NCBI GenBank assembly: GCA_019120525.1 | Contig: DWUW01000338.1 | Location: forward strand, 1-7,645 | Direction: 5' to 3' | DNA length: 7,645 nucleotides | Source of the DNA: Candidatus Eisenbergiella stercorigallinarum | Lineage (GTDB): Bacteria; Bacillota; Clostridia; Lachnospirales; Lachnospiraceae | Shown: piece by piece, positions 1 to 6,139 of the stretch | Layout: each line of letters begins with the position of its first letter | Position numbering within the stretch: the first letter of the stretch is position 1 | The notes under the pieces: generated by a model | The model's input: only the letters and a program-made list of their open reading frames with translations | Database searches by the model: none | What the model was told of the DNA's origin: nothing | Translations under genes and position numbers: made by a program

Positions 1-351
1 GGTTCCCGTCACGGCGATCAGCCTGCCCTTCAGGAAAGCGTATCCCAGCTCCACCTCTCCCCAGACCGGGATCCCCTGCGCGCGGATCCCGTCCGCGAAA
101 GGCGTGTCCACGGGAACGCCGGGGCTGAATACAGCCAGTTCAAATTCACCAAGCCGTCCTGCCGGGAATTTTCCCACCAGGACTTCCACATCCGCCCCCG
201 CGGGAAGCTTTCCTCTCACAGCCTCCGGGTCCGTCTTTTCATTTTCGTCAAAAAGCACGGGAACCGCCTTCCGGGAAAGCAGCAGCTGCGCCGCGGCAAG
301 GCCGCTTTTTCCCGCTCCGATGACCAGAATCTTTTTTCCTTCTACGTTCAT
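1..351 (-). CDS. murD: MurD, UDP-MurNAc-L-Ala:D-glutamate ligase (partial, N-terminus)
   Basis: The first 117 codons of murD; the reading frame is open to the window edge, so the gene is cut by the window and not broken. The visible part is the Rossmann-like UDP-MurNAc-binding domain 1. It opens MNVEGKKILVIGAGKSGLA with the glycine loop GAGKSG (12-17), followed by FSPGVP (75-80) and IPVWGEVELGYA (94-105). It ends at AVTGT (113-117), the start of the ATP-binding TGTNGKTT-type loop that opens the central Mur-ligase domain. MurD adds D-Glu to UDP-MurNAc-L-Ala in the cytoplasm. It follows mraY by 47 bp on the same strand, the usual mraY-murD order. The IPVWGEVEL stretch and position favour MurD over other Mur ligases. 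Confidence 0.95.
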   Translation of the reverse strand, partial: MNVEGKKILVIGAGKSGLAAAQLLLSRKAVPVLFDENEKTDPEAVRGKLPAGADVEVLVGKFPAGRLGEFELAVFSPGVPVDTPFADGIRAQGIPVWGEVELGYAFLKGRLIAVTGT

Positions 352-357
352 AACTTA

Positions 358-363
358 TCCTCT
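358..363 (-). promoter_or_regulatory. Ribosome binding site of murD
   Basis: AGAGGA on the minus strand, 6 nt before the ATG at 351, supports that start. Confidence 0.75.
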
Positions 364-369
364 TTTTCT

Positions 370-397
370 CCGGCCGTAAGGCCCGAATCCCGGCCGG
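370..397 (-). repeat. Short GC-rich inverted repeat between mraY and murD
   Basis: CCGGCCG at 370-376 is an exact inverted copy of CGGCCGG at 391-397, with a 14-nt loop. It starts immediately after the mraY stop. On the transcribed strand it is followed by AGAAAAAGAGG, with no U-tract, so it is not an intrinsic terminator. It may be a minor mRNA structure or chance in GC-rich DNA. Confidence 0.5.
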
Positions 398-398
398 C

Positions 399-1355
399 TC
401 AGATCGCCAGCAGGGCGGCCAGGCACAGGATCGCCGTCAAGATTGAAAAAAATGCCACAATACGGGTTTCCGGCCATCCGCACAGCTCAAAATGATGGTG
501 CACAGGAGCCATCCGAAACAGCCTCCTCCCTCCCGTCAGCTTAAAGTACGCCACCTGAAGGATGACCGAGACCACCTCCGCCAGATAAATAAAGCCGATG
601 ATCGGGATGAACAGCTGCATCCGCATCATGTAAGCGGACGCGGCCACAAAACCTCCCAGCGCGAGGGATCCCGTATCTCCCATGAAAACGCTGGCAGGAT
701 ATACGTTAAACAGCAGAAAACCCAAAAGCGCGCCCGCGACCGCGCAGGCTGCCGGTTCGATCCTCGCTCCGGTGCCGATGGAGGCGGCCGCGAGGAAGGC
801 GGCCATCATGACCGTCACGCCGGCCGCAAGCCCATCCAGGCCGTCCGTAAAATTGGCCCCGTTCACCGTGCCAAGGATGATGAAAAAAGCGAGCGGGACG
901 TTCATCCACCCCAGATCCAGGCTGTATTCCGGGAAAAACGGGATCCGCGCCGAAAGGCCGATGTCCGTCTCCCGCAGCAGATAACAGACGAAAAGGCCTG
1001 CTATCACCAGCTGCGCCGAAAACTTCTGGAACGGCGAAAGCCCCATGGAGCGCCGCAGCACCACCTTCATTAGATCGTCCAGGAAACCGATCAGCCCAAA
1101 GCCAAGCGTCAGAAGCAGCACGGGAAGGATCTGCGGATAATCCCTTACATAAAGCAGGGATGCCGTCACCACAGCGGAAAGGATCAGGATCCCTCCCATG
1201 GTCGGCGTGCCGTTTTTCTTCAGATGGCTTCCGGGCCCTTCCTTCCTGACGGTCTGCCCAGCCCTGAGTCTCTTTAGAAAAGGGATGATCACCGGCCCCA
1301 GCGATACGCTTATAAAAAAGGATATCAGGACCGGCAGATAAACGGATAGACTCAT
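399..1355 (-). CDS. mraY: MraY, phospho-MurNAc-pentapeptide transferase
   Basis: A 318-residue polytopic membrane enzyme of normal length. It transfers phospho-MurNAc-pentapeptide from UDP to undecaprenyl phosphate, making lipid I on the inner membrane face. Signature regions are present and intact: SHLKKNGTPTMGG (43-55), FLDDL with the adjacent aspartates 93-94, NGANFTDGLDGLA (165-177) with Asp171, FNVYPASVFMGDTGSLALGG (216-235) with Asp227, and MAPVHHHFE (282-290) with the triple histidine 286-288. These match the Mg2+ and substrate-binding positions known for the family. Several hydrophobic spans are evident, for example at 4-26, 53-71, 75-93 and 300-317. The ATG start 13 bp after the PBP-2 stop is chosen from the ribosome binding site and the family start MSLSVYLPVLI. 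MurE and MurF genes often sit just before mraY; here neither does. Confidence 0.98.
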   Translation of the reverse strand: MSLSVYLPVLISFFISVSLGPVIIPFLKRLRAGQTVRKEGPGSHLKKNGTPTMGGILILSAVVTASLLYVRDYPQILPVLLLTLGFGLIGFLDDLMKVVLRRSMGLSPFQKFSAQLVIAGLFVCYLLRETDIGLSARIPFFPEYSLDLGWMNVPLAFFIILGTVNGANFTDGLDGLAAGVTVMMAAFLAAASIGTGARIEPAACAVAGALLGFLLFNVYPASVFMGDTGSLALGGFVAASAYMMRMQLFIPIIGFIYLAEVVSVILQVAYFKLTGGRRLFRMAPVHHHFELCGWPETRIVAFFSILTAILCLAALLAI

Positions 1356-1360
1356 CTGCC

Positions 1361-1368
1361 CCTTCCTT
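1361..1368 (-). promoter_or_regulatory. Ribosome binding site that sets the mraY start
   Basis: AAGGAAGG on the minus strand, 5 nt before the ATG at 1355, begins right at the PBP-2 stop codon. It rules out a longer reading frame that opens at 1511 inside PBP-2, whose first 52 codons do not resemble MraY. Confidence 0.85.
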
Positions 1369-3123
1369 TCACGGCTCTGCCGCACGCTGTATATTATAAT
1401 CCAGGTCTTCCAGATAGGGAAGGATATTTTCAAAAAGCTGGCGCACCACCGGGGCGGCGACCTGGCCGCCGTAATAGGTTCCCTGCGGATTGGTGATGAT
1501 CGCCATGGCAAGCACCTTCGGATCGTCCGCCGGGGCGAAGCCCATAAAGGAGGCGATATAACGGCCGGTACCCCTGGGAAGGGTCTGGCTGGTCGCCGTC
1601 TTGCCCCCTACCCGGTAGCCCTCCACATAACCGTTATGCCCGCCGCCGTTTTCCACCACCTGCTCCAGCATGTAGCGCAGCTTTTCCGAGGTATCCTCCG
1701 AGACCACTCCCGCCTGCACCGGATATTCAAACCGCCGCGTCACATTTCCCGACGCGTCCACAGCCTCCAGCCCAAAATGGGGCGTCACCGCCTTCCCCCC
1801 GTTGATCAGGGAGGAAATGGTCGCCGCGAGACGGACGGGCGTCACCTGGAAGGACTGGCCGAAGGAAATGGTCGCAAGCTCCACGGCGCCGATATCCTCC
1901 TCCTTATGCATGATGGTCGCCGCCTCTCCCGGCAGGTCCACGCCCGACTTCTCCAGCAGGCCGAACTGTCCGAAATAACGGTAAAAGCTCCCGGCCCCCA
2001 GCCGCAGCCCCACCGTGACGAAGGCCGGATTGCAGGAATTCATGGTAGCCTCCACAAAGGTCTGCGTGCCGTGCCCTGTCACCTTATGGCAGCGGATCCG
2101 CCGGTCCTCCACCATCACATAGCCGGGGCACTGGAAGGTATCCTCCAAGGTCACCGCCCCTTCCTCCAGCGCGGCGGAAGCGGTAATGGTCTTGAACACC
2201 GAACCGGGCTCGTAGGTATCGCTGATGCAGGGATTGCGCCACATCCGGTTCAGAAGATCCTGCCTCTCTTCCTCGGAAAGCCCCGTGCCCCCCGCTTCTT
2301 CCGGCAGGCTGAAGGGATCGTTCAGGTCGAATTCCGGCACATTCACCATCGCCAGGATCTCCCCGTTATCCGGCTTCATCACCAGGATGGAAACGCTTTC
2401 CGCCTCCTTGGCAGCCATGACCTGTTCGGCAAGCTGCTGGGCGTATTTCTGGATGTTCAGATCCATGCTGATATACAGATCATCGCCGTCCACCGGCTCC
2501 AGCCGGGACTCGCCCCGCTCCTCCACCTCCACGCCCCTGGCGTCCGTCACCGTCAGGATGGTGCCCGGCTCGCCCTGCAGATATTCCTCATATTTCACCT
2601 CCAGGCCTACGATCCCCTGATTGTCTGCCCCCGTAAAGCCCAATACCCGGGAGGCCAGGCTTCCGTAGGGGTAATAGCGTTTATAGTCCTCATCCACCTT
2701 TACCCCGTCCAGGCGGTAAGCGCGGATGGCGTCTCCCGTTTCCTTATCCACATTGCTTTTGATCCGCTCCATGGAGGAATATTTTTCCACCTTCCGGCGG
2801 ACCTCCTCTTCCTCAAGCCCCAGCTGCTCCGACAGGACCTGCACCACTCTGTCCGGATCCGTGATCTGGTTATGGATGACGGAAACCGTACACACCGTCC
2901 GGTTATCCGCGAGCACGTTTCCGGACGCGTCCAGGATCCTGCCCCGTTTCGCCTTGATGCTTCTTTCTCTCTGATGCAGTTCGTCGGCCGCGTCAGAATA
3001 ATAGGCGGAGCTGCAGACCATCAGCCAGACCAGCCTTCCGGCAAGTCCGAGAAAAAGGGCAAAGCAGACGAAAAAAGCCCAGAACGTTTTCTTCCTGTGG
3101 AAGGTTTTATGCTTCTCCTCCAT
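1369..3123 (-). CDS. spoVD: Second class B penicillin-binding protein (PBP-2), SpoVD/FtsI family
   Basis: A 584-residue class B transpeptidase with a basic N-terminus, one membrane span at about 13-36, the pedestal/dimerisation domain (about 45-200, with KRGRILDASGNVLA at 59-72) and a transpeptidase domain at about 245-572. Catalytic motifs are SVFK (Ser308, Lys311), SCN (363-365) and, in the KTG position, KTA (508-510; codons AAG ACG GCG at 1602-1594). Cys332 and Cys345 flank a short loop as in PBP-1. There is no PASTA domain and no long tail; the protein ends shortly after the catalytic domain. It is clearly a paralogue of PBP-1 (shared WRNxCISxTYEPGS and FGQxFxVT blocks). In Bacillus the gene after pbpB is spoVD, needed for spore cortex synthesis; by analogy this may be the sporulation paralogue, but the roles could be swapped. 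The ATG at 3123 has GAGG 7 nt upstream, inside a hairpin. Confidence 0.9.
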   Translation of the reverse strand: MEEKHKTFHRKKTFWAFFVCFALFLGLAGRLVWLMVCSSAYYSDAADELHQRERSIKAKRGRILDASGNVLADNRTVCTVSVIHNQITDPDRVVQVLSEQLGLEEEEVRRKVEKYSSMERIKSNVDKETGDAIRAYRLDGVKVDEDYKRYYPYGSLASRVLGFTGADNQGIVGLEVKYEEYLQGEPGTILTVTDARGVEVEERGESRLEPVDGDDLYISMDLNIQKYAQQLAEQVMAAKEAESVSILVMKPDNGEILAMVNVPEFDLNDPFSLPEEAGGTGLSEEERQDLLNRMWRNPCISDTYEPGSVFKTITASAALEEGAVTLEDTFQCPGYVMVEDRRIRCHKVTGHGTQTFVEATMNSCNPAFVTVGLRLGAGSFYRYFGQFGLLEKSGVDLPGEAATIMHKEEDIGAVELATISFGQSFQVTPVRLAATISSLINGGKAVTPHFGLEAVDASGNVTRRFEYPVQAGVVSEDTSEKLRYMLEQVVENGGGHNGYVEGYRVGGKTATSQTLPRGTGRYIASFMGFAPADDPKVLAMAIITNPQGTYYGGQVAAPVVRQLFENILPYLEDLDYNIQRAAEP

Positions 3124-3128
3124 CGGAA

Positions 3129-3177
3129 AACCTCATAAAACGGTATTGATATAATTTATTACCGGATTTATGAGGTT
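3129..3177 (-). promoter_or_regulatory. Hairpin covering the PBP-2 ribosome binding site
   Basis: In the 98-bp gap between the two PBP genes, AACCTCATAAA (3177-3167, minus strand) is an exact reverse complement of TTTATGAGGTT (3139-3129). The stem continues after a small internal loop with CGGTA (3164-3160) pairing TACCG (3145-3141), leaving an AT-rich 14-nt loop. The 3' arm contains GAGG (3134-3131), which is the only good Shine-Dalgarno for PBP-2, 7 nt before its ATG. When folded, the site is paired with CCTC of the 5' arm. It is followed by TTTTCCG, too short a U-run for an intrinsic terminator. The pairing is directly visible; a regulatory role is inferred. Confidence 0.7.
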
Positions 3178-3221
3178 ATTCGCTTTTTCTGTTTTCTTTT
3201 GTCCGGGCACGCGCCGCCGCG

Positions 3222-5600
3222 TCAGAAGGGTGAATCCCCCTCATCGGCTTCGCCCAGAGGAAGGCTTGGCTCCGGAAGCCCCATCTCCACATTCCCAAGG
3301 ATCTCCCCGGTTTCCGGATCCACCCGGGTTCCGTCCGGAAGCAGCCCCTCTCCCGTTTCCGGGTCGATGGTAATGTCCTGCGTGGTATAGCCGTCTTCTC
3401 CTTCGGCTTCCTCCGCCCCTTCGTCATTTTCTCCGTCCTGTGTCCCGCCCTCAGGCGCGTCCGCGTTCCCGTCCTCTCCGGAAGACGCGTCCGTCCCGCC
3501 TGTCCCGGAGGGATTGTCCGCTCCGCCTGTCCCGGCGGAATCCTCTGATCCGTCATTCCCGGCGGAGCCGTTTCCGTCCGTTTCTTCCCCGGAAGGCTGC
3601 CCGTCCGGATCCGCGCCCTCGTTTCCGCTCACGGTATTCCCGCTCACCAGCTCCTGCTGATAGGCGATCTGCGCTTCCGTAAGTTCTTTCTCCTCTTCCT
3701 CGCTCAGAGGCTCCGTCATGAAAATATCCAGATAGGGAAGGACCTCCGTGAGAATGCTCCTGACGATCCTGGTGGCGTACTTGGCGTCGTCCTGGATCTG
3801 CGCATTCGGGCGGTCGACCACCACATAGATGGCGATCTCCGGATCGTCCGCCGGCGCGTAGCCCATAAAAGATACCACATATTCGTTGTTTCCTCTGGGC
3901 TGGGTCTCCGCTGTTCCCGTCTTTCCGCCGATCAGATAACCGGCCGGCCTCGCGGTATGTCCCGTTCCGTTCTCGCCGATCACCACCTGCAGGCAGTAAT
4001 CCCTTATCTTTGCGGAGGTTTCCTCGGAAACCACCTGCTTTAACAGCCTGGGTTCGATATTCCTTACCACGGAACCGTCCGCGGAGGTGATCTGGCTCAC
4101 CATGTGAGGCTCATAATAGTAACCGCCGTTGATCAGGGCGCAGAAGCCGGTGATCATCTGGATCATGGTCACATTGAAGCCCTGTCCGAAGGTGGTGGTG
4201 GCAAGCTCCACAGGCCCCATGGTATCCTCAGTAAACACCAGGGACGCCGTCCTTGCCTCTCCCGCCAGGTCGATGTTGGTCTTCAGGCCGAAATTAAAAT
4301 CTTCCATATATTTAAGCAGGGTGGTCTTGCCGATGGCCTGTCCCATCTTCATCAGCGCCACGTTGCAGGAGCGTTCGATCGCCTGGGAGATGGTGAGCAC
4401 CCCGTCGCCGTATACATTGTGGCACTTGATGGGCTTCTGTCCCTCCGCCACCACCAGGCTGCCGCCGCAGTCATAGGTCTCGTTTCCGGTCAGCGCCCCG
4501 CTCTCCAGCCCTGCTGCCGCCGTAAAGGGCTTCATGGTGGAGCCAGGCTCATAGGTGTTGGAAATGCAGTAATTCCTCCACAGGTAGTTCAGCTGACGGT
4601 ACAGGGTATCGGTATCCATGTCCGCAAGCGCCAACTCGTTGACCACATCGGCAAGCACCGTGCCGTCCTCTTCCACCATGTTCTGGCCGATCAGCGCATC
4701 CGAATTGTACGGATCGTTCAGGTCAAAATTGGGATAGCTTGCCATGGCAAGCACCTCTCCGCTGTCCACGTCCATGATGACACAGCCCACATTTCTGGCT
4801 CCATGCCCTTCCCGGACAGCGTCTTTGTAGGTATCCTCAAACTCCTGAAGCTTCCTTTCCACGATGCTCTGGATATTTACATCTAGCGTGCTCACCAGGT
4901 TCTGGCCGTCCACGGCCGCCTTCGTGGTCCGCTCCAGGTTGGAATCATCGTTCATATAGCCGTATTCCCTGCCGTTGATGCCGCTCAGCACATCGTTATA
5001 GTATTCCTCCAGGCCGTAGGTGCCGATATTATCGTTGCTGGTAAAACCGATCACATCACAGGCAAGGGTCCCGAAGGGATAGCTCCTGCGGTATTCCTCC
5101 TCAAACCACACGCCCTGGATATATTTTCCCGTTTCCTCATCGGCCTCCATCTCCTGGAACGGCGCGATCTCCTCATAGGTACACTGCTTTTTTACCACAT
5201 AATACTGGGAATCCGGATTATCCGCGTTATAGCCGCGCAGCTTCCCCTCGTCCGCGCCGAAGCAGGAAACAAGGGCGGAAAGCGTGGGCTCCACGTATTC
5301 CTCCTTCTCATTCATCAGCTTGCAGTCAAGGATCACATTATAAACCTTCTCGCTCACCGCCAGCTTCGTTCCCTTCCGGTCCGTGATCTCGCCCCGCTTA
5401 TAGGGAAGGGTGCGGCTGGAATACTGCTGCTGGGAGAGGACCTGCTTTTCATACTGCTCCCCGTTGTCCCGGTTGATCAGAAACAGCCTGACGCTTAATC
5501 CGGCAAAAGCCAGCAGTACGCACAGATACAGTACCACCAGCTTTTTCTGCATTTTTGTCGTAAATCGATTGATCCGTTTTTCTTTCTTTTCCCTGTCCAA
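3222..5600 (-). CDS. ftsI: Class B penicillin-binding protein (PBP-1), probable septal transpeptidase
   Basis: A 792-residue D,D-transpeptidase anchored by one membrane span (about 19-43) after a basic cytoplasmic tail. The PBP dimerisation/pedestal region (about 60-230) includes the family's RGEITDRKGTKLA (69-81). The transpeptidase domain is at about 270-625, with all three catalytic motifs: STMK (Ser354 nucleophile, Lys357), SCN (411-413) and KTG (560-562). No PASTA domain is present. Instead there is an acidic Gly/Ser/Asp/Glu-rich tail from about 653, ending in two DPETGE motifs (746-751, 761-766). Cys378 and Cys393 flank a short loop as in the other PBP. Translation starts at TTG. Position directly after ftsL suggests the divisional PBP2B/FtsI role, crosslinking septal peptidoglycan with an FtsW partner. 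It could instead be the SpoVD-like paralogue; the two tandem copies cannot be told apart with certainty here. Confidence 0.93.
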   Translation of the reverse strand: MDREKKEKRINRFTTKMQKKLVVLYLCVLLAFAGLSVRLFLINRDNGEQYEKQVLSQQQYSSRTLPYKRGEITDRKGTKLAVSEKVYNVILDCKLMNEKEEYVEPTLSALVSCFGADEGKLRGYNADNPDSQYYVVKKQCTYEEIAPFQEMEADEETGKYIQGVWFEEEYRRSYPFGTLACDVIGFTSNDNIGTYGLEEYYNDVLSGINGREYGYMNDDSNLERTTKAAVDGQNLVSTLDVNIQSIVERKLQEFEDTYKDAVREGHGARNVGCVIMDVDSGEVLAMASYPNFDLNDPYNSDALIGQNMVEEDGTVLADVVNELALADMDTDTLYRQLNYLWRNYCISNTYEPGSTMKPFTAAAGLESGALTGNETYDCGGSLVVAEGQKPIKCHNVYGDGVLTISQAIERSCNVALMKMGQAIGKTTLLKYMEDFNFGLKTNIDLAGEARTASLVFTEDTMGPVELATTTFGQGFNVTMIQMITGFCALINGGYYYEPHMVSQITSADGSVVRNIEPRLLKQVVSEETSAKIRDYCLQVVIGENGTGHTARPAGYLIGGKTGTAETQPRGNNEYVVSFMGYAPADDPEIAIYVVVDRPNAQIQDDAKYATRIVRSILTEVLPYLDIFMTEPLSEEEEKELTEAQIAYQQELVSGNTVSGNEGADPDGQPSGEETDGNGSAGNDGSEDSAGTGGADNPSGTGGTDASSGEDGNADAPEGGTQDGENDEGAEEAEGEDGYTTQDITIDPETGEGLLPDGTRVDPETGEILGNVEMGLPEPSLPLGEADEGDSPF
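3303..3365 (-). repeat. Duplicated DPETGE motif at the PBP-1 C-terminus
   Basis: Residues 746-766 read DPETGE, a nine-residue linker containing LLPDGT, then DPETGE again followed by ILG. The two halves are 15 residues apart and similar at DNA level around each GTTTCCGG. The motif sits after the acidic linker and just before the end of the protein. Confidence 0.75.
3384..3644 (-). other. Acidic low-complexity tail region of PBP-1
   Basis: Codons 653-739 of PBP-1 encode almost only Gly, Ser, Asp, Glu, Thr, Asn and Ala. A nine-residue unit, GTGGADNPS then GTGGTDASS, is repeated at residues 690-707 (3480-3533). The DNA shows the same 27-bp periodicity (CCTGTCCCGG twice). The tail would lie outside the membrane and is probably disordered. 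It is not a PASTA domain, and I recognise no enzymatic fold. Confidence 0.8.
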
Positions 5601-5604
5601 AACG

Positions 5605-5611
5605 CTCCTCC
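5605..5611 (-). promoter_or_regulatory. Strong ribosome binding site that fixes the TTG start of PBP-1
   Basis: GGAGGAG on the minus strand, with 6 nt from GGAGG to a TTG codon at 5600-5598. It lies in the 18-bp gap after the ftsL stop. The next in-frame ATG is codon 17 at 5552, which lacks this placement and would cut the basic cytoplasmic tail, so TTG is preferred. Confidence 0.8.
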
Positions 5612-5618
5612 GGCCGGC

Positions 5619-6137
5619 TTATCTGTCGATATCCGACACCTGTCTCACATAATCGTTCCCTTCGTCCGGAACGGTTATGATCTGGTCTTCATCCGGATAC
5701 ACCATCCCCAGCTCGGTAATGGCGATCCTGCGGACCTCATCCAGATCCACGGAGCTTTCAATCCTGCTGACTTCCTCATCATTTGCCGTTTTCATGCTGT
5801 TTAACGTGCTCTCCATGGACGCGATCCGCTTCACGCTGGCCGTGATCTCCGACTGCAGGCCGATATAGCCGATCAGCACATAGCCGGCGACCAGGAGGGA
5901 TACGGTCAGAAACAGCACGTAGCCGAAATTCATATAGACCGCGCGGTCCCGGTTCTTTTTCACCACATGGTCCATTTCCCTGGGCCGGCGCGGCTTCTGG
6001 AGCTCCGTCACCACATCGAGCTGTCTCGCGGTATTTCCCTCTGTCATCCGGGCATATCCGCCCCTTCTTCCGGTTCCTTCGTATTCTCTTTCTCCTGCGT
6101 ACCGGCTTTTTCCTGTTCTCACTGCTCTCTGTGCCAT
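5619..6137 (-). CDS. ftsL: FtsL/DivIC-type septum formation initiator protein
   Basis: A 172-residue bitopic membrane protein. It has a strongly basic cytoplasmic N-terminal region (residues 1-66, rich in Arg/Lys), one membrane span at about 69-93, and an external segment (94-132) with a heptad-like pattern suited to a coiled coil. It ends with an AITELGMVYPDEDQII stretch at 138-153, typical of FtsL/DivIC proteins. Position between rsmH and the class B PBP gene is the classical ftsL slot. FtsL normally works with DivIC and DivIB to activate septal peptidoglycan synthesis. At 172 aa it is longer than the Bacillus protein (about 117 aa), mostly through the N-terminal tail. The start at 6137 is supported by a good ribosome binding site and close packing against rsmH. 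Sequence alone does not separate FtsL from DivIC; the assignment rests mainly on gene order. Confidence 0.88.
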   Translation of the reverse strand: MAQRAVRTGKSRYAGEREYEGTGRRGGYARMTEGNTARQLDVVTELQKPRRPREMDHVVKKNRDRAVYMNFGYVLFLTVSLLVAGYVLIGYIGLQSEITASVKRIASMESTLNSMKTANDEEVSRIESSVDLDEVRRIAITELGMVYPDEDQIITVPDEGNDYVRQVSDIDR

Positions 6138-6139
6138 GG

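Noticed and set aside
370..397. GC-rich inverted repeat after mraY as a terminator
   Set aside because: The transcribed strand continues with an A/G-rich run, not U residues, and murD follows at once with its own ribosome binding site.
1356..1511. Upstream extension of mraY overlapping the PBP-2 3' end
   Set aside because: The extra 52 residues do not look like MraY. The internal ATG at 1355 has a strong ribosome binding site and gives the normal family length.
1636..3138. A 500-codon open frame on the plus strand opposite PBP-2
   Set aside because: It is antisense to a well-supported PBP gene. Its His/Leu/Arg/Gln-rich composition is what GC-rich minus-strand codons give in this frame, and no motif is recognisable.
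3147..3155. TTGATATAAT in the inter-PBP spacer, containing a perfect TATAAT on the plus strand
   Set aside because: It has no -35 at suitable distance, faces away from all genes, and lies in the AT-rich loop of the hairpin. On the minus strand the best -10-like hexamer (TATATC) also lacks a -35.
3129..3177. The inter-PBP hairpin as an intrinsic terminator
   Set aside because: The outer stem is AT-rich, only four U residues follow, and the next gene starts 5 nt later; an RBS-blocking structure fits better.
3124..3221. A sporulation sigma (SigE/SigK) promoter before PBP-2
   Set aside because: A CATAAAT is present on the minus strand, but no matching -35 element could be found at the right spacing, so it is not listed despite the attraction of a spoVD analogy.
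4104..4886. A 260-codon open frame on the plus strand opposite PBP-1
   Set aside because: It is a shadow of the transpeptidase coding frame with His/Gln-rich composition and no recognisable domain.
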